This document shows, one piece after another, positions 1 to 6,327 of a stretch of 7,203 nt of DNA. Position 1 is the stretch's first letter, and every line of letters begins with the position of its first letter. A model generated the notes under the pieces. That model was not told where the DNA came from, made no database searches, and was given only the letters and a program-made list of their open reading frames with translations. Location: contig JALXFI010000122.1 in NCBI GenBank assembly GCA_027069035.1, positions 1 through 7,203 of the forward strand, read 5' to 3'. A program made the translations under genes and the position numbers. Source of the stretch: a bacterium (GTDB lineage Bacteria; Desulfobacterota; GWC2-55-46; S146-80; JALXFI01).

Positions 1-1
1 G

Positions 2-175
2 GATAATGCCCTTGATAAAGATATAATAAAACAGTTGAAGACCATTGAAAAGATGTCTCTCAGAATAAAGGAGATAGTTAAAGAGCTTGAAGGTATAGAA
101 AAGGATGAAGTCGTTGAGTATATAAAGGATATGAAAATGATAAAGCTTGGTAAAAACGATGATAAGAAACTGTAG
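2..175 (+). CDS. C-terminal fragment of a histidine-kinase-like signalling protein (5' end outside window)
   Basis: The reading frame is open from the window edge to TAG at 173-175, giving 57 residues. It is a charged, helical segment with the pattern IEKMSLRIKEIVKELEGIEK followed by EYIKDMKMIKL. In known families this matches the second helix of a histidine-kinase dimerisation (HisKA-like) domain and the short 'VKMIDL'-type tail of proteins that carry only this domain after GAF or PAS modules. No ATP-binding HATPase domain follows, because the gene stops here. It may therefore be a kinase-like sensor without its own catalytic domain, or a phosphotransfer partner. A response regulator starts 93 bp downstream on the same strand, which supports a signalling role. 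The phosphoacceptor histidine would lie upstream of the window, so activity cannot be judged. The reading frame is secure; the family assignment is moderate. Confidence 0.6.
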   Translation, partial: DNALDKDIIKQLKTIEKMSLRIKEIVKELEGIEKDEVVEYIKDMKMIKLGKNDDKKL

Positions 176-201
176 CCCAAAAACAGAGATAGGTTTTTGG
201 G
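176..201 (+). terminator. Perfect 9-bp hairpin directly after the stop codon
   Basis: The stem CCCAAAAAC (176-184) pairs perfectly with GTTTTTGGG (193-201) around an 8-nt loop. The first stem base follows the TAG stop without a gap. Such a position is typical of an intrinsic terminator or an mRNA 3'-end stabiliser. However, the downstream sequence is TATATACTAAAA, with no U-tract, so efficient intrinsic termination is doubtful. It may act as a partial terminator or processing site between the kinase-like gene and the HD-GYP gene. Confidence 0.5.
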
Positions 202-258
202 TATATACTAAAACCTTTCAGGCTGAATAAGTTTTACAATACGGTCTATAAGACGCTT

Positions 259-262
259 GGAG
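259..262 (+). promoter_or_regulatory. Shine-Dalgarno GGAG that sets the HD-GYP gene start
   Basis: GGAG at 259-262 lies 6 nt before ATG at 269. A possible TTG start at 257 overlaps this site and would have no ribosome-binding site of its own. The receiver-domain beginning (M-R-D-R-I-L-V-V-D-D) also fits the ATG, because it places the first beta strand right at the N-terminus as usual. Confidence 0.75.
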
Positions 263-268
263 AGGGTA

Positions 269-1282
269 ATGCGAGATAGAATACTTGTTGTTGATGATGA
301 AGAGTCTGTGACTTTGCTTCTTAAGAACTATCTTGAAAGCCAGGGCTATACTGTAAATACCGCATCAAACGGCCTTGAAGCCGTCAATAAACTAAAAACG
401 GATGATTATTCGCTTGTAATATCCGATGTAAAGATGCCCCAAATGGACGGCATAGAACTTTTAAAAGCCATAAAGGGGGTTAATCGGGATATTGTTGTTG
501 TTATGGTAACCGCCATTGTTGATCTTAAAACGGCCGTTCAGGCGCTTAAGCTTGGGGCAAGCGACTATATAATAAAACCCTTTGACCTTGAAGAGGTGAA
601 TATCTCTGTAAGCAGAGGTTTGGAAAAGAGACGGCTGATACTTGAGAACATGGAGTATCAGGAAAACCTTGAAAAGAAGGTGGAAGAGCAGGCGGCAAAG
701 ATAAGGAATCTCTTTATAGACTCGCTAAAATCGCTTGCTCAGGCGCTTGAGGCAAAAGACAGTTATACAGAGAGCCACTCTGAAGACATAGCTTCATATA
801 CCGCAATGGTCGCAGAGGATATAGGGCTTCCATCTCAGATGGTTGACAAGATAAGGCTTGCAGGGCTCCTTCATGACATAGGCAAGATCGGGGTTAAGGA
901 GAGCATACTCAACAAACCCGGCAAACTTACAGAGGAAGAGTACCTGCATGTAATGCGCCACCCCGTTATTGGAGAAAACATACTTAAACCGATTATAAAG
1001 GATGAAGACGTAATCGATATGGTAAGACATCATCACGAAAGATACGACGGGAAAGGGCTTCCGGACGGTCTCAAAGGCAAGGAGATATCTATCGGGGCCC
1101 GTATTATGGCAGTGGCAGATACCTACCATGCCATGACATCTACAAGGCCTTACAGAAAGGCCCTCCCGCATGAGACCGCCGTTAAAGAGATAATACGCTG
1201 CAGCGGCAGCCAGTTTGACCCTGATATCGCAAAGGCATTTTTAAAAACCGCTGAAAGGCTTGCAAAGCAGAGAAAGGGGTGA
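269..1282 (+). CDS. Response regulator with receiver and HD-GYP domains (probable c-di-GMP phosphodiesterase)
   Basis: The protein has 337 residues from the ATG. Residues 3-118 are a CheY-like receiver with acidic pocket D9-D10, phosphoacceptor D53 in 'SDVKMP', T81 and K103 in 'IKPF', so all key residues are present. Residues about 118-150 form a charged, probably coiled-coil linker. Residues about 150-330 are an HD-GYP domain: H170, 'LLHDIGKIG' with H202-D203, a second metal histidine in 'MRHPVIG' (H231), 'HHHERYDG' (254-261) and 'DTYHAMTS'. The family hydrolyses cyclic di-GMP to pGpG and/or GMP in the cytoplasm, controlled here by phosphorylation from a sensor kinase. The GYP signature reads G-L-P (263-265), a conservative change that leaves the metal ligands intact; I expect an active enzyme. 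The upstream kinase-like gene may be its partner. There is no DNA-binding domain, so the output is enzymatic. Confidence 0.93.
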   Translation: MRDRILVVDDEESVTLLLKNYLESQGYTVNTASNGLEAVNKLKTDDYSLVISDVKMPQMDGIELLKAIKGVNRDIVVVMVTAIVDLKTAVQALKLGASDYIIKPFDLEEVNISVSRGLEKRRLILENMEYQENLEKKVEEQAAKIRNLFIDSLKSLAQALEAKDSYTESHSEDIASYTAMVAEDIGLPSQMVDKIRLAGLLHDIGKIGVKESILNKPGKLTEEEYLHVMRHPVIGENILKPIIKDEDVIDMVRHHHERYDGKGLPDGLKGKEISIGARIMAVADTYHAMTSTRPYRKALPHETAVKEIIRCSGSQFDPDIAKAFLKTAERLAKQRKG

Positions 1283-1407
1283 GATTTCCTTTTTTCGTAT
1301 TTTACTTGAATCCTCGACCCCTTGAAAATGCAAAGCGTTCGCAATCCATGCGGCCTGACTTAAGGCGTCTTGCCAATTTACCCAAAAATCTGAACCTGTT
1401 ATTGGGA

Positions 1408-3621
1408 TTAAGATTTAAGATTTTTTAATGCCTCTTCCATTTCTTTTAATTTTCTCTGTGGATAAGGCAAGAGGCCAAATCGTATCCTGTAATAACTGCC
1501 GGTTATAAACTTTACGGCGGCAATCTCGTTTGGCGGCAGTCTGTCGATTGTCCTCATAAACTCCCATGGTGTAATATGCCTTTCTTTCACAAAACCCTTT
1601 TTTTTAAGCAGATAGAGCATGGACAGGTATGCTCTGACGGCCTTTCGTTTTTCATTGCTAAGGATCTTGCGCCCCGATGCCGCTCGTTTAAATCCCGCAA
1701 TTCTTTCAAAGTATTTTACTATCGTAAAAACGGAAAGAACAATAAGCACTACAGCTATTATAATAAATATCCTGAAAACAAGACTGCCGCTTTGTATCGA
1801 TAAAAGGGCATTTTTAAACATTGATAAAAACTCCCTTGAAAGGTTTTTGAGATTTAGTGTTTTATCCCTTACCTTTGTCACAAGCATTTTCTGGTCTTCA
1901 AACGAATATCTTATAATATACCTGTTCCATTTAAGTTTTATATAATCGATAAAAAGCGCTGCGGTTGCAAATATGTCTGTTCCGGTTAACGGCGTTTCTA
2001 TGGAAGGTGTGGGGTCGAAGGTTACCCAGCCCTTGCCAGGCAAAAATGCCTCCACCCATGAGTGGGCGTCCCTCTGTCTTACAAGAAAGTAACCGCCGTA
2101 TCTGTTCCATTCTCCCTCAAGAAAGCCTGTGACAAGGCGTGCAGGCACACCAACACTCCTTAAGAGTATGGCCATTGCGGTTGCAAACTGTTCGCAGTAC
2201 CCCTCTTTTACATTGAAAAGGAAGGAATTGAGAGGTCTTTTGACATCCCAGATGGCATTGAGATTATAGGTAAACTTTTGTTTAAGATATTTCTCTATCT
2301 TAATCGCCTTATCTTCCGGCCTCTCCAGTCCCTTTGTTATATCTTCTGCAAGTTTAGCTACCCTGTTCATGCCATAAGGTATCTGGAGGTATCTTTTATC
2401 CGTAATCGATACAGGCGAAATAGGCCGGCCTTTAATCGTATTTAATGGATAAAATTTATCCGTAAGCCCCTCAGGATACGAATATGCGGTATAGTCAATC
2501 CGCTTGAGAGGGGGGGCTGAAAGCGATATGGTTCCGTCCTCATCAATACGGACTGATGAATCAAGCCCTTCTACATTGTAGACAATGGGGACGGCAAAAA
2601 GGATCCTGGCATCAAGGGACTCAAGGAGGATGTTTTGTTTTATAAGATACTCTCTTTGAGCATTGGAAAGGTATAGAGATGGATTTCTTCCGGCAGTCGA
2701 TTTCTTCTTTTTATATGTGTTCTGCCACCTGAAACCGTCAAAGTAGTCAAAAACCTTGCCTTTCCAGTAAAATGGTTTTTTAGGGGGAGATGAAAGGCCG
2801 GCCGTCTCTACCCTCATAACTATAGTGGGATCGAGTTTTACACTGCCGATATCACCAAAGTCCACCTCTTCAGAAAACCCCGAGACCCTGATTTGAGTGG
2901 TATCCTCGTGTGTGAATAATCCTACGCCAACCCTTGGGATGATAAAAAAGAATATCAGTGAAAGAAAGAAAGATACAAGCGACAAAATGCCTGTTGTAAT
3001 AAAAAACATGGGGGTTGCAAGCCTTCTCACCTCGCTTGGCCGTATCCTGTAGCCTGCCTTTTCCCTTGCGGTCTTAGCTTCTTCCCTGAAATGGAAGAGC
3101 ATTATCCACCAGATGGAAAGGACAAAGTATATGCCGAAGAGAGGTAGAAGAGAAAGGTTTGTCGTCGTGGCCGCAGAGCTTAACACCTGAAAAAATACAA
3201 TAATCTTCATCTGGAGAAGGTCTCGCGTATCCTTAAGGTCAAACAGCTTCAATACCTGTGCAAAAAGCAGGAGTCTTATGGCAGATGTAAGAAGGGATAG
3301 AGAGATAAAAAGCGTATCGATCAAAAGGAATATAAGAAGGAGCGCTATAAAGAGATTTTTTAACAAAAGCATTTTTTTGCCCGTTCTTTTTGCCCTTCTC
3401 CTTTTTCTTCTGAAAAAGGCAGTTTTTCTGGTGTCAAGCAGGAAGTTTATAAGGCATATAAATACTGCGATTGATACAATGAGGGGAGAGACCCTTCCGG
3501 ACATATAGGTTGAAACAATACCGGCAACTATAAGAAGGTATGTAATGTTTTCAAGCTTGTCTCTGCGTCGCATTTGGCTGTAAGATCTTCTCATCTTTTT
3601 ATGGTTGTTGAGTTGACTCAA
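1408..3621 (-). CDS. TgpA-type membrane transglutaminase-like protein (DUF3488 / transglutaminase core / DUF4129)
   Basis: The 737-residue form begins at TTG 3621. The N-terminal part holds hydrophobic segments at about 27-62, 84-126, 138-176 and 203-228 (the DUF3488/TgpA membrane region). A large extracytoplasmic region follows, with a transglutaminase-like core whose triad is intact: Cys476 in 'EGYCEQFA', His520 in 'RDAHSWVE' and Asp536 in 'TFDPTP'. A last membrane helix lies at about 612-636. The cytoplasmic tail, about 655-715 with 'TPWEF' and 'YYRIRFG', resembles DUF4129. The length is close to the usual ~650-750 of the family. The reaction in vivo is unknown; cysteine-protease or amide-transfer chemistry on an envelope substrate is the family inference. 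It is the last gene of the MoxR-DUF58 operon, 28 bp after the DUF58 stop. The start is uncertain: TTG 3621 has no Shine-Dalgarno, and ATG 3594 and ATG 3573 are in-frame alternatives that also lack a good one. Confidence 0.9.
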   Translation of the reverse strand: MSQLNNHKKMRRSYSQMRRRDKLENITYLLIVAGIVSTYMSGRVSPLIVSIAVFICLINFLLDTRKTAFFRRKRRRAKRTGKKMLLLKNLFIALLLIFLLIDTLFISLSLLTSAIRLLLFAQVLKLFDLKDTRDLLQMKIIVFFQVLSSAATTTNLSLLPLFGIYFVLSIWWIMLFHFREEAKTAREKAGYRIRPSEVRRLATPMFFITTGILSLVSFFLSLIFFFIIPRVGVGLFTHEDTTQIRVSGFSEEVDFGDIGSVKLDPTIVMRVETAGLSSPPKKPFYWKGKVFDYFDGFRWQNTYKKKKSTAGRNPSLYLSNAQREYLIKQNILLESLDARILFAVPIVYNVEGLDSSVRIDEDGTISLSAPPLKRIDYTAYSYPEGLTDKFYPLNTIKGRPISPVSITDKRYLQIPYGMNRVAKLAEDITKGLERPEDKAIKIEKYLKQKFTYNLNAIWDVKRPLNSFLFNVKEGYCEQFATAMAILLRSVGVPARLVTGFLEGEWNRYGGYFLVRQRDAHSWVEAFLPGKGWVTFDPTPSIETPLTGTDIFATAALFIDYIKLKWNRYIIRYSFEDQKMLVTKVRDKTLNLKNLSREFLSMFKNALLSIQSGSLVFRIFIIIAVVLIVLSVFTIVKYFERIAGFKRAASGRKILSNEKRKAVRAYLSMLYLLKKKGFVKERHITPWEFMRTIDRLPPNEIAAVKFITGSYYRIRFGLLPYPQRKLKEMEEALKNLKS

Positions 3622-3649
3622 TAGTTGTCATATAGTCATTATTCTTTCT

Positions 3650-4648
3650 TTAACAGGCACAGGCTTGCTGTGGATTTATCTCTATAAAGGTTACATTTCT
3701 ACTAAAGACCGGACGCTTTCTCTCCGCATTTTTTATCGGTTTTACAAGCGCAAGCTCCCGCAGGATAGTGTAAAGGTGGTTTGTGCCCCTTCCGGCAGGT
3801 ATCCTCCCCCCTCTGTGGCAAAGGCCTACAAAAAACCCTCTCTTTAACAGATAAGAGGCAAGCGATGCGACCTCTTCCACCGCCTCTTCAAAGTTGTTCT
3901 CAAAATCCGCAGCGGGCTCTTCGGGAAGGAGGTTCTCCAAATAGAGAACTATCTTTCTTCCACCTTCCTCCTCAAATTCCTTCATGAGAAGGTTTGCTGT
4001 TTTTGCCGATAATTTCCAGTGTATAAACCTGCTGTCCTCTCCGGTTATATAGTACCTCAGACTGTATAATTCCCTGCCTCTTCCTTTCATCCTTCTGTGG
4101 ACATCTTCGTCCAAGCCGCCACCTTTTTTTACCCTTGCCTTCCTTGTCTTTATCCTTGGGTACACAATAAATTCCTTCTCTATCTTTACCCTCTTTGTTT
4201 TAAGAAAAAGGCTGAATGGAAACCTTGTATATACCTTAATCCCGTCTATGAAGTATCTGCCTCTTCCTCTAAAAGTGTACGTTGCGGTCTTTTTTGATGA
4301 GGAAGAAGGAGGTATTTTTACAAAGTATACCGACGGCGCATCGGTCTCTTTTAACCCATTTATCCATAGTGAAAAGGACGGCATCCATCTTTTTTTGTTC
4401 TCCACTTTCCAGATAAAGGTATTGTTTGCTCCAGCAAAGATGTGTTTTGGAGGATAAAATCGGATGGTTATTCCAAGAAGCGCTATCTCTGAAAGCAGGC
4501 CTGAGACCATTATAAGACTAAGGAGCATGGAGACGATAAGGTAGAGGAGGTTGGTGCCGGTATTTATTGCCGCGACACCCAGTATGAGGGTGAGCAGGAT
4601 AAAACCCTTGCCTATGTATGTTGTTTGAAGGGTGTGGGGAAGACGCAT
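3650..4648 (-). CDS. DUF58 domain membrane-anchored protein
   Basis: The protein has 332 residues. Two close hydrophobic helices at about 13-35 and 37-59, with the family-typical 'NTGTNLLYL' between them, anchor it in the inner membrane. A beta-rich middle section follows (about 60-165). The DUF58 signature lies at about 187-228: 'GRGRELYSLRYYITGEDSRF', then 'HWKLSAKT' and 'LMKEFEEEGG'. Residues after about 231 resemble the start of a degenerate von Willebrand A-like fold, as in other DUF58 proteins. The start ATG has AAGGG (4660-4656) 7 nt upstream. It sits 19 bp after the MoxR gene and 28 bp before the transglutaminase gene, in the standard MoxR-DUF58-transglutaminase order. DUF58 proteins are thought to be partners or substrates of MoxR ATPases; no biochemical activity can be read from the sequence. 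The C-terminus ends A-C-A-C, an unusual cysteine pair. Confidence 0.9.
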   Translation of the reverse strand: MRLPHTLQTTYIGKGFILLTLILGVAAINTGTNLLYLIVSMLLSLIMVSGLLSEIALLGITIRFYPPKHIFAGANNTFIWKVENKKRWMPSFSLWINGLKETDAPSVYFVKIPPSSSSKKTATYTFRGRGRYFIDGIKVYTRFPFSLFLKTKRVKIEKEFIVYPRIKTRKARVKKGGGLDEDVHRRMKGRGRELYSLRYYITGEDSRFIHWKLSAKTANLLMKEFEEEGGRKIVLYLENLLPEEPAADFENNFEEAVEEVASLASYLLKRGFFVGLCHRGGRIPAGRGTNHLYTILRELALVKPIKNAERKRPVFSRNVTFIEINPQQACAC

Positions 4649-4667
4649 GAATAAACCCTTAAGGTAT

Positions 4668-5606
4668 CTATAGGGGGACTTCTACCTTTTCAAGCAGGTC
4701 TCTTATTATCACTCTTCTTTCTTCCATAACATTGAACTCGCCTCCGGTATTTAGTATAACCCTGTGGGCAAGGAGATAAGGCGACAAATTCTTTATATCA
4801 TCCGGCACAACATAATCGCGCCCCTGAATAAGGGCAAAGGCCTGCGCCGCCTTTCTGAGCGCTATCCCGCCACGTGGGCTTACCCCAAGTTCCAGGACCT
4901 CGGGGCTGTTTCTGGTGGCTTCAATGATATTTAAAAGGTATGTTACAAGAGAGTTCTCAATCTTTACATTTTCAACTCTCTCCTGAAGTTTTAAGACCTC
5001 GTTGGTATCAAGCACATGGTGAAGATTAGATGGCATAAGGTCTTCATTTGAAGAAACAATGATCTTTCTCTCGTCTTCTTTTGACGGATAGCCCATATCA
5101 AGGCATACCATGAATCGGTCAAGTTGAGACTCGGGAAGCGGATATGTGCCCTCGTATTCAATGGGGTTCTGTGTTGCAACGACAAAAAACGGCTTCGGCA
5201 GGGGATGGGTTTTTCTGTCAACGGTAACCTGAGAGTCGTTCATTGCCTCAAGCAGTGCGCTCTGTGTCTTTGGAGTCGCCCTGTTTATTTCGTCGGCAAG
5301 AAGGACATGGGTAAAAAGCGGCCCCTTCTTGAATTCAAAAGAATTCTTTTTCTGATTATATATGGTAACCCCTATTATATCGGACGGCAGCAGGTCGCTT
5401 GTGAACTGTATCCTGTGGAAAGAGCCGTCAATAGACCTTGCAAGCGCATGGGCAAGGGTCGTTTTGCCAACCCCGGGGACGTCTTCGATCAAAAGGTGCC
5501 CTCTGGCAATAAGGGCGACTATTGATAGCCTTACAGCCTCATCCTTTCCTTTTATAACCTGTTTAAGGTTTTTTTCAAGGGCATTGAGCTTTGAATCCAC
5601 ATCCAT
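4668..5606 (-). CDS. MoxR-family AAA+ ATPase
   Basis: The protein has 312 residues, normal for the family. Walker A is 'EDVPGVGKTT' (41-50), Walker B 'LLADEINRA' (102-110, D105-E106), sensor 1 'ATQNPIEYEGTYPLPE' with N147, a probable arginine finger R164 in 'QLDRF', and 'SPRGGIALRKAAQA' (243-256) carrying the sensor-2 arginine R245. The C-terminal helical lid ends near residue 300. MoxR proteins are cytoplasmic hexameric chaperone-like ATPases that act on partner complexes encoded next door, here the DUF58 and transglutaminase proteins. The ATG at 5606 is the only plausible start: an in-frame TAA lies four codons upstream, the next Met is at residue 122, and the N-terminal length before Walker A is typical. 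No Shine-Dalgarno precedes it; see the promoter entry for the leaderless interpretation. It is the first gene of the operon. Confidence 0.95.
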   Translation of the reverse strand: MDVDSKLNALEKNLKQVIKGKDEAVRLSIVALIARGHLLIEDVPGVGKTTLAHALARSIDGSFHRIQFTSDLLPSDIIGVTIYNQKKNSFEFKKGPLFTHVLLADEINRATPKTQSALLEAMNDSQVTVDRKTHPLPKPFFVVATQNPIEYEGTYPLPESQLDRFMVCLDMGYPSKEDERKIIVSSNEDLMPSNLHHVLDTNEVLKLQERVENVKIENSLVTYLLNIIEATRNSPEVLELGVSPRGGIALRKAAQAFALIQGRDYVVPDDIKNLSPYLLAHRVILNTGGEFNVMEERRVIIRDLLEKVEVPL

Positions 5607-5614
5607 AAGAAAAA

Positions 5615-5643
5615 ATTATAACACAGTAAAAGATGCATTGAAA
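5615..5643 (-). promoter_or_regulatory. Extended -10 promoter of the moxR operon, probably giving a leaderless mRNA
   Basis: On the minus strand, TGTG-T-TATAAT occupies 5625-5615: a perfect -10 hexamer (5620-5615) with a perfect extended -10 TG. A weak -35 candidate, TTTCAA (5643-5638), is spaced 17 bp from it. Between the -10 box and the ATG at 5606 there are only eight bases, TTTTTCTT, all pyrimidines. The first purine available for initiation is the A of the ATG. Combined with the lack of any Shine-Dalgarno, this points to transcription starting at or within a few bases of the start codon. Confidence 0.7.
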
Positions 5644-5681
5644 GCACAACAATAGGGGTCTACACTTTACACAACTAAATT

Positions 5682-5706
5682 AAAAAGCACCCATTTATTG
5701 CTCTTT
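5682..5706 (-). terminator. Possible weak terminator hairpin upstream of the moxR promoter
   Basis: On the minus strand AAAGAGCA (5706-5699) can pair with TGCTTTTT (5689-5682), eight pairs including one G-T wobble, around a 9-nt loop. The 3' arm merges into T-rich sequence (TTTTTAATTT). The stem has only three G-C-type pairs, so it is weak. It could reduce read-through from the mobile-element region into the operon. Confidence 0.3.
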
Positions 5707-5777
5707 ATGATAATTAGTTTTCATCCGGAAAGGGTTCTTTTTCGCAATCTCGGTGTCAATCTTATGGATATGTTTTG

Positions 5778-5810
5778 CTCTTGACAGAAGACCTTTTAAT
5801 GGGAGACCCC
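5778..5810 (+). repeat. Dispersed ~33-nt repeat, copy A
   Basis: It begins CTCTTGACAGAAG and contains CCTTTTAATG, ending in CCCC. It aligns with copy B at 6901-6932 in the same orientation: about 27 positions match, including CTCTTGA, GAAG, the 10-mer CCTTTTAATG and terminal CCCC, with two small gaps. The copies bracket the RT remnant, the small membrane gene and the broken transposase. Nature unknown; it could be the edge of an inactive mobile element. Confidence 0.5.
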
Positions 5811-5843
5811 GAATTCTTTACGGAGTTCTTTACGAGTTCTTTA
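5811..5843 (+). repeat. Three tandem copies of an 11-bp unit
   Basis: The copies are GAATTCTTTAC (5811-5821, followed by an extra G), GAGTTCTTTAC (5823-5833) and GAGTTCTTTA (5834-5843). AGACCCC flanks the array on both sides (5804-5810 and 5843-5849). The array lies exactly where the homology of the reverse-transcriptase remnant stops, so it may mark a rearrangement junction. Confidence 0.7.
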
Positions 5844-5925
5844 GACCCCTCTCACCAAGGAACTTTTCAATAGCAGGTCTGATTTTCTGTTCCAGTATCT
5901 TTTTAGATTTACCGGTAACAATTTG
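5842..5925 (-). pseudogene. Remnant of a group II intron reverse transcriptase/maturase
   Basis: The minus-strand frame reads IVTGKSKKILEQK, then IRPAIEKFLGERGL. This matches the segment that in group II intron RTs follows the catalytic YADD motif: 'VTG-SK-ILE--V-P-IEEFL-ERGL-LS-EKT'. The YADD motif is missing upstream, and the usual 'LSEEKT' continuation is replaced by K-N-S-stop, where the tandem repeat begins. Only about 28 residues of a normally ~400-residue or longer protein remain, so it is non-functional. It lies in the same frame directly after the stop of the small membrane protein gene. I see no domain V-like intron RNA nearby. The family match rests on remembered consensus and is fairly distinctive. 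Confidence 0.65.
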
Positions 5926-6327
5926 TTATGTGAGTTCATATCTTCCTTCAACTTCTCTCAATTTTACAATTTGTATTATCGCTACAATATTGATGCTTAA
6001 GAACAAGCTGTCAAAGATGAGATTTTCGGTTCCTTTAAGACCCGACAATGCCAACAAGTATATCATGACATAAATCACTGCACCACCGGCAATGAGACCA
6101 AAGATGTTTCCAAGACGATGTTTGCGAAGCAAAAGGATAGAGGTAGACAAATAAAGAGGTATGAAAAACATATCAGGATATATGAGAGAATTGTACGCCT
6201 CTTCTGGAAATGCTTCGGGTCGTTTCCAAGCTCCAGTTATAACAGAGAATACAGCATAAGCCTGAAAAAGCCCCCAAACAGCGAACCAAATTATCGCAAT
6301 CCATGGTCTTTTCTGTTTTAAGTTCAT
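5926..6327 (-). CDS. Small four-helix membrane protein of unknown function
   Basis: The protein has 133 residues with four hydrophobic segments at about 8-31, 48-67, 72-94 and 103-123. It has a positively charged N-terminus (MNLKQKRPW) and a hydrophilic loop with 'GAWKRPEAFPEE' between helices 1 and 2. I do not recognise a named family. Real coding is supported by the clean amphipathic/hydrophobic pattern over the full length, aromatic residues at helix borders, and an upstream AAAGGA (11 nt before the ATG) or TGGA (6 nt before). It stands alone between two mobile-element remnants, so it may be a cargo gene or a host gene trapped between insertions. The last residues, G-R-Y-E-L-T, may not be native, since the RT remnant begins immediately after the stop in the same frame. 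The antisense frame at 5753-6073 is not convincing as an alternative. Confidence 0.7.
   Translation of the reverse strand: MNLKQKRPWIAIIWFAVWGLFQAYAVFSVITGAWKRPEAFPEEAYNSLIYPDMFFIPLYLSTSILLLRKHRLGNIFGLIAGGAVIYVMIYLLALSGLKGTENLIFDSLFLSINIVAIIQIVKLREVEGRYELT

Larger units (their letters stand above)
5607..5841. other. Gene-free spacer upstream of the moxR operon
   Basis: No supported gene lies here. From left to right it holds the moxR promoter, a terminator-like hairpin (5682-5706), a stretch of unclear origin on the minus strand (a short open frame ending with a stop near 5695), one copy of the dispersed ~33-nt repeat (5778-5810) and the tandem 11-bp repeats (5811-5843). The heptamer GGGGTCT at 5655-5661 recurs inverted as AGACCCC at 5804-5810 and 5843-5849. 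The stretch looks like mobile-element debris fused to the operon promoter. Confidence 0.5.

Noticed and set aside
202..209. TATACT as a -10 box for the HD-GYP gene
   Set aside because: No acceptable -35 lies 16-18 bp upstream; that position falls in the hairpin.
794..1344. Minus-strand frames opposite the HD-GYP gene (794-1171, 1150-1344)
   Set aside because: They are shadows of a protein with full domain motifs on the plus strand, with no motif or start signal of their own.
1283..1407. Possible bidirectional terminator between the convergent HD-GYP and transglutaminase genes
   Set aside because: Only AAAGG/CCTTT (5 pairs, 10-nt loop) followed by a short T-run was found near 1274-1295; too weak to call. 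Nothing else recognisable lies in these 125 bp.
4991..5655. Frames overlapping the MoxR gene, on both strands (5124-5525, 5362-5655, 4991-5221)
   Set aside because: All lie over the strongly conserved ATPase and carry no independent motif.
5695..5817. Minus-strand frame R-I-R-G-L-P-L-K through Y-H-K-E-Q as a continuation of the intron RT
   Set aside because: It is in the same frame as the remnant but separated by two stops, and I could not match it to RT or maturase motifs.
5753..6073. 106-residue + strand frame antisense to the small membrane protein gene
   Set aside because: It overlaps the better-supported minus-strand membrane protein and the RT remnant, runs through tandem repeats, has no Shine-Dalgarno that I can see and shows no recognisable motif.
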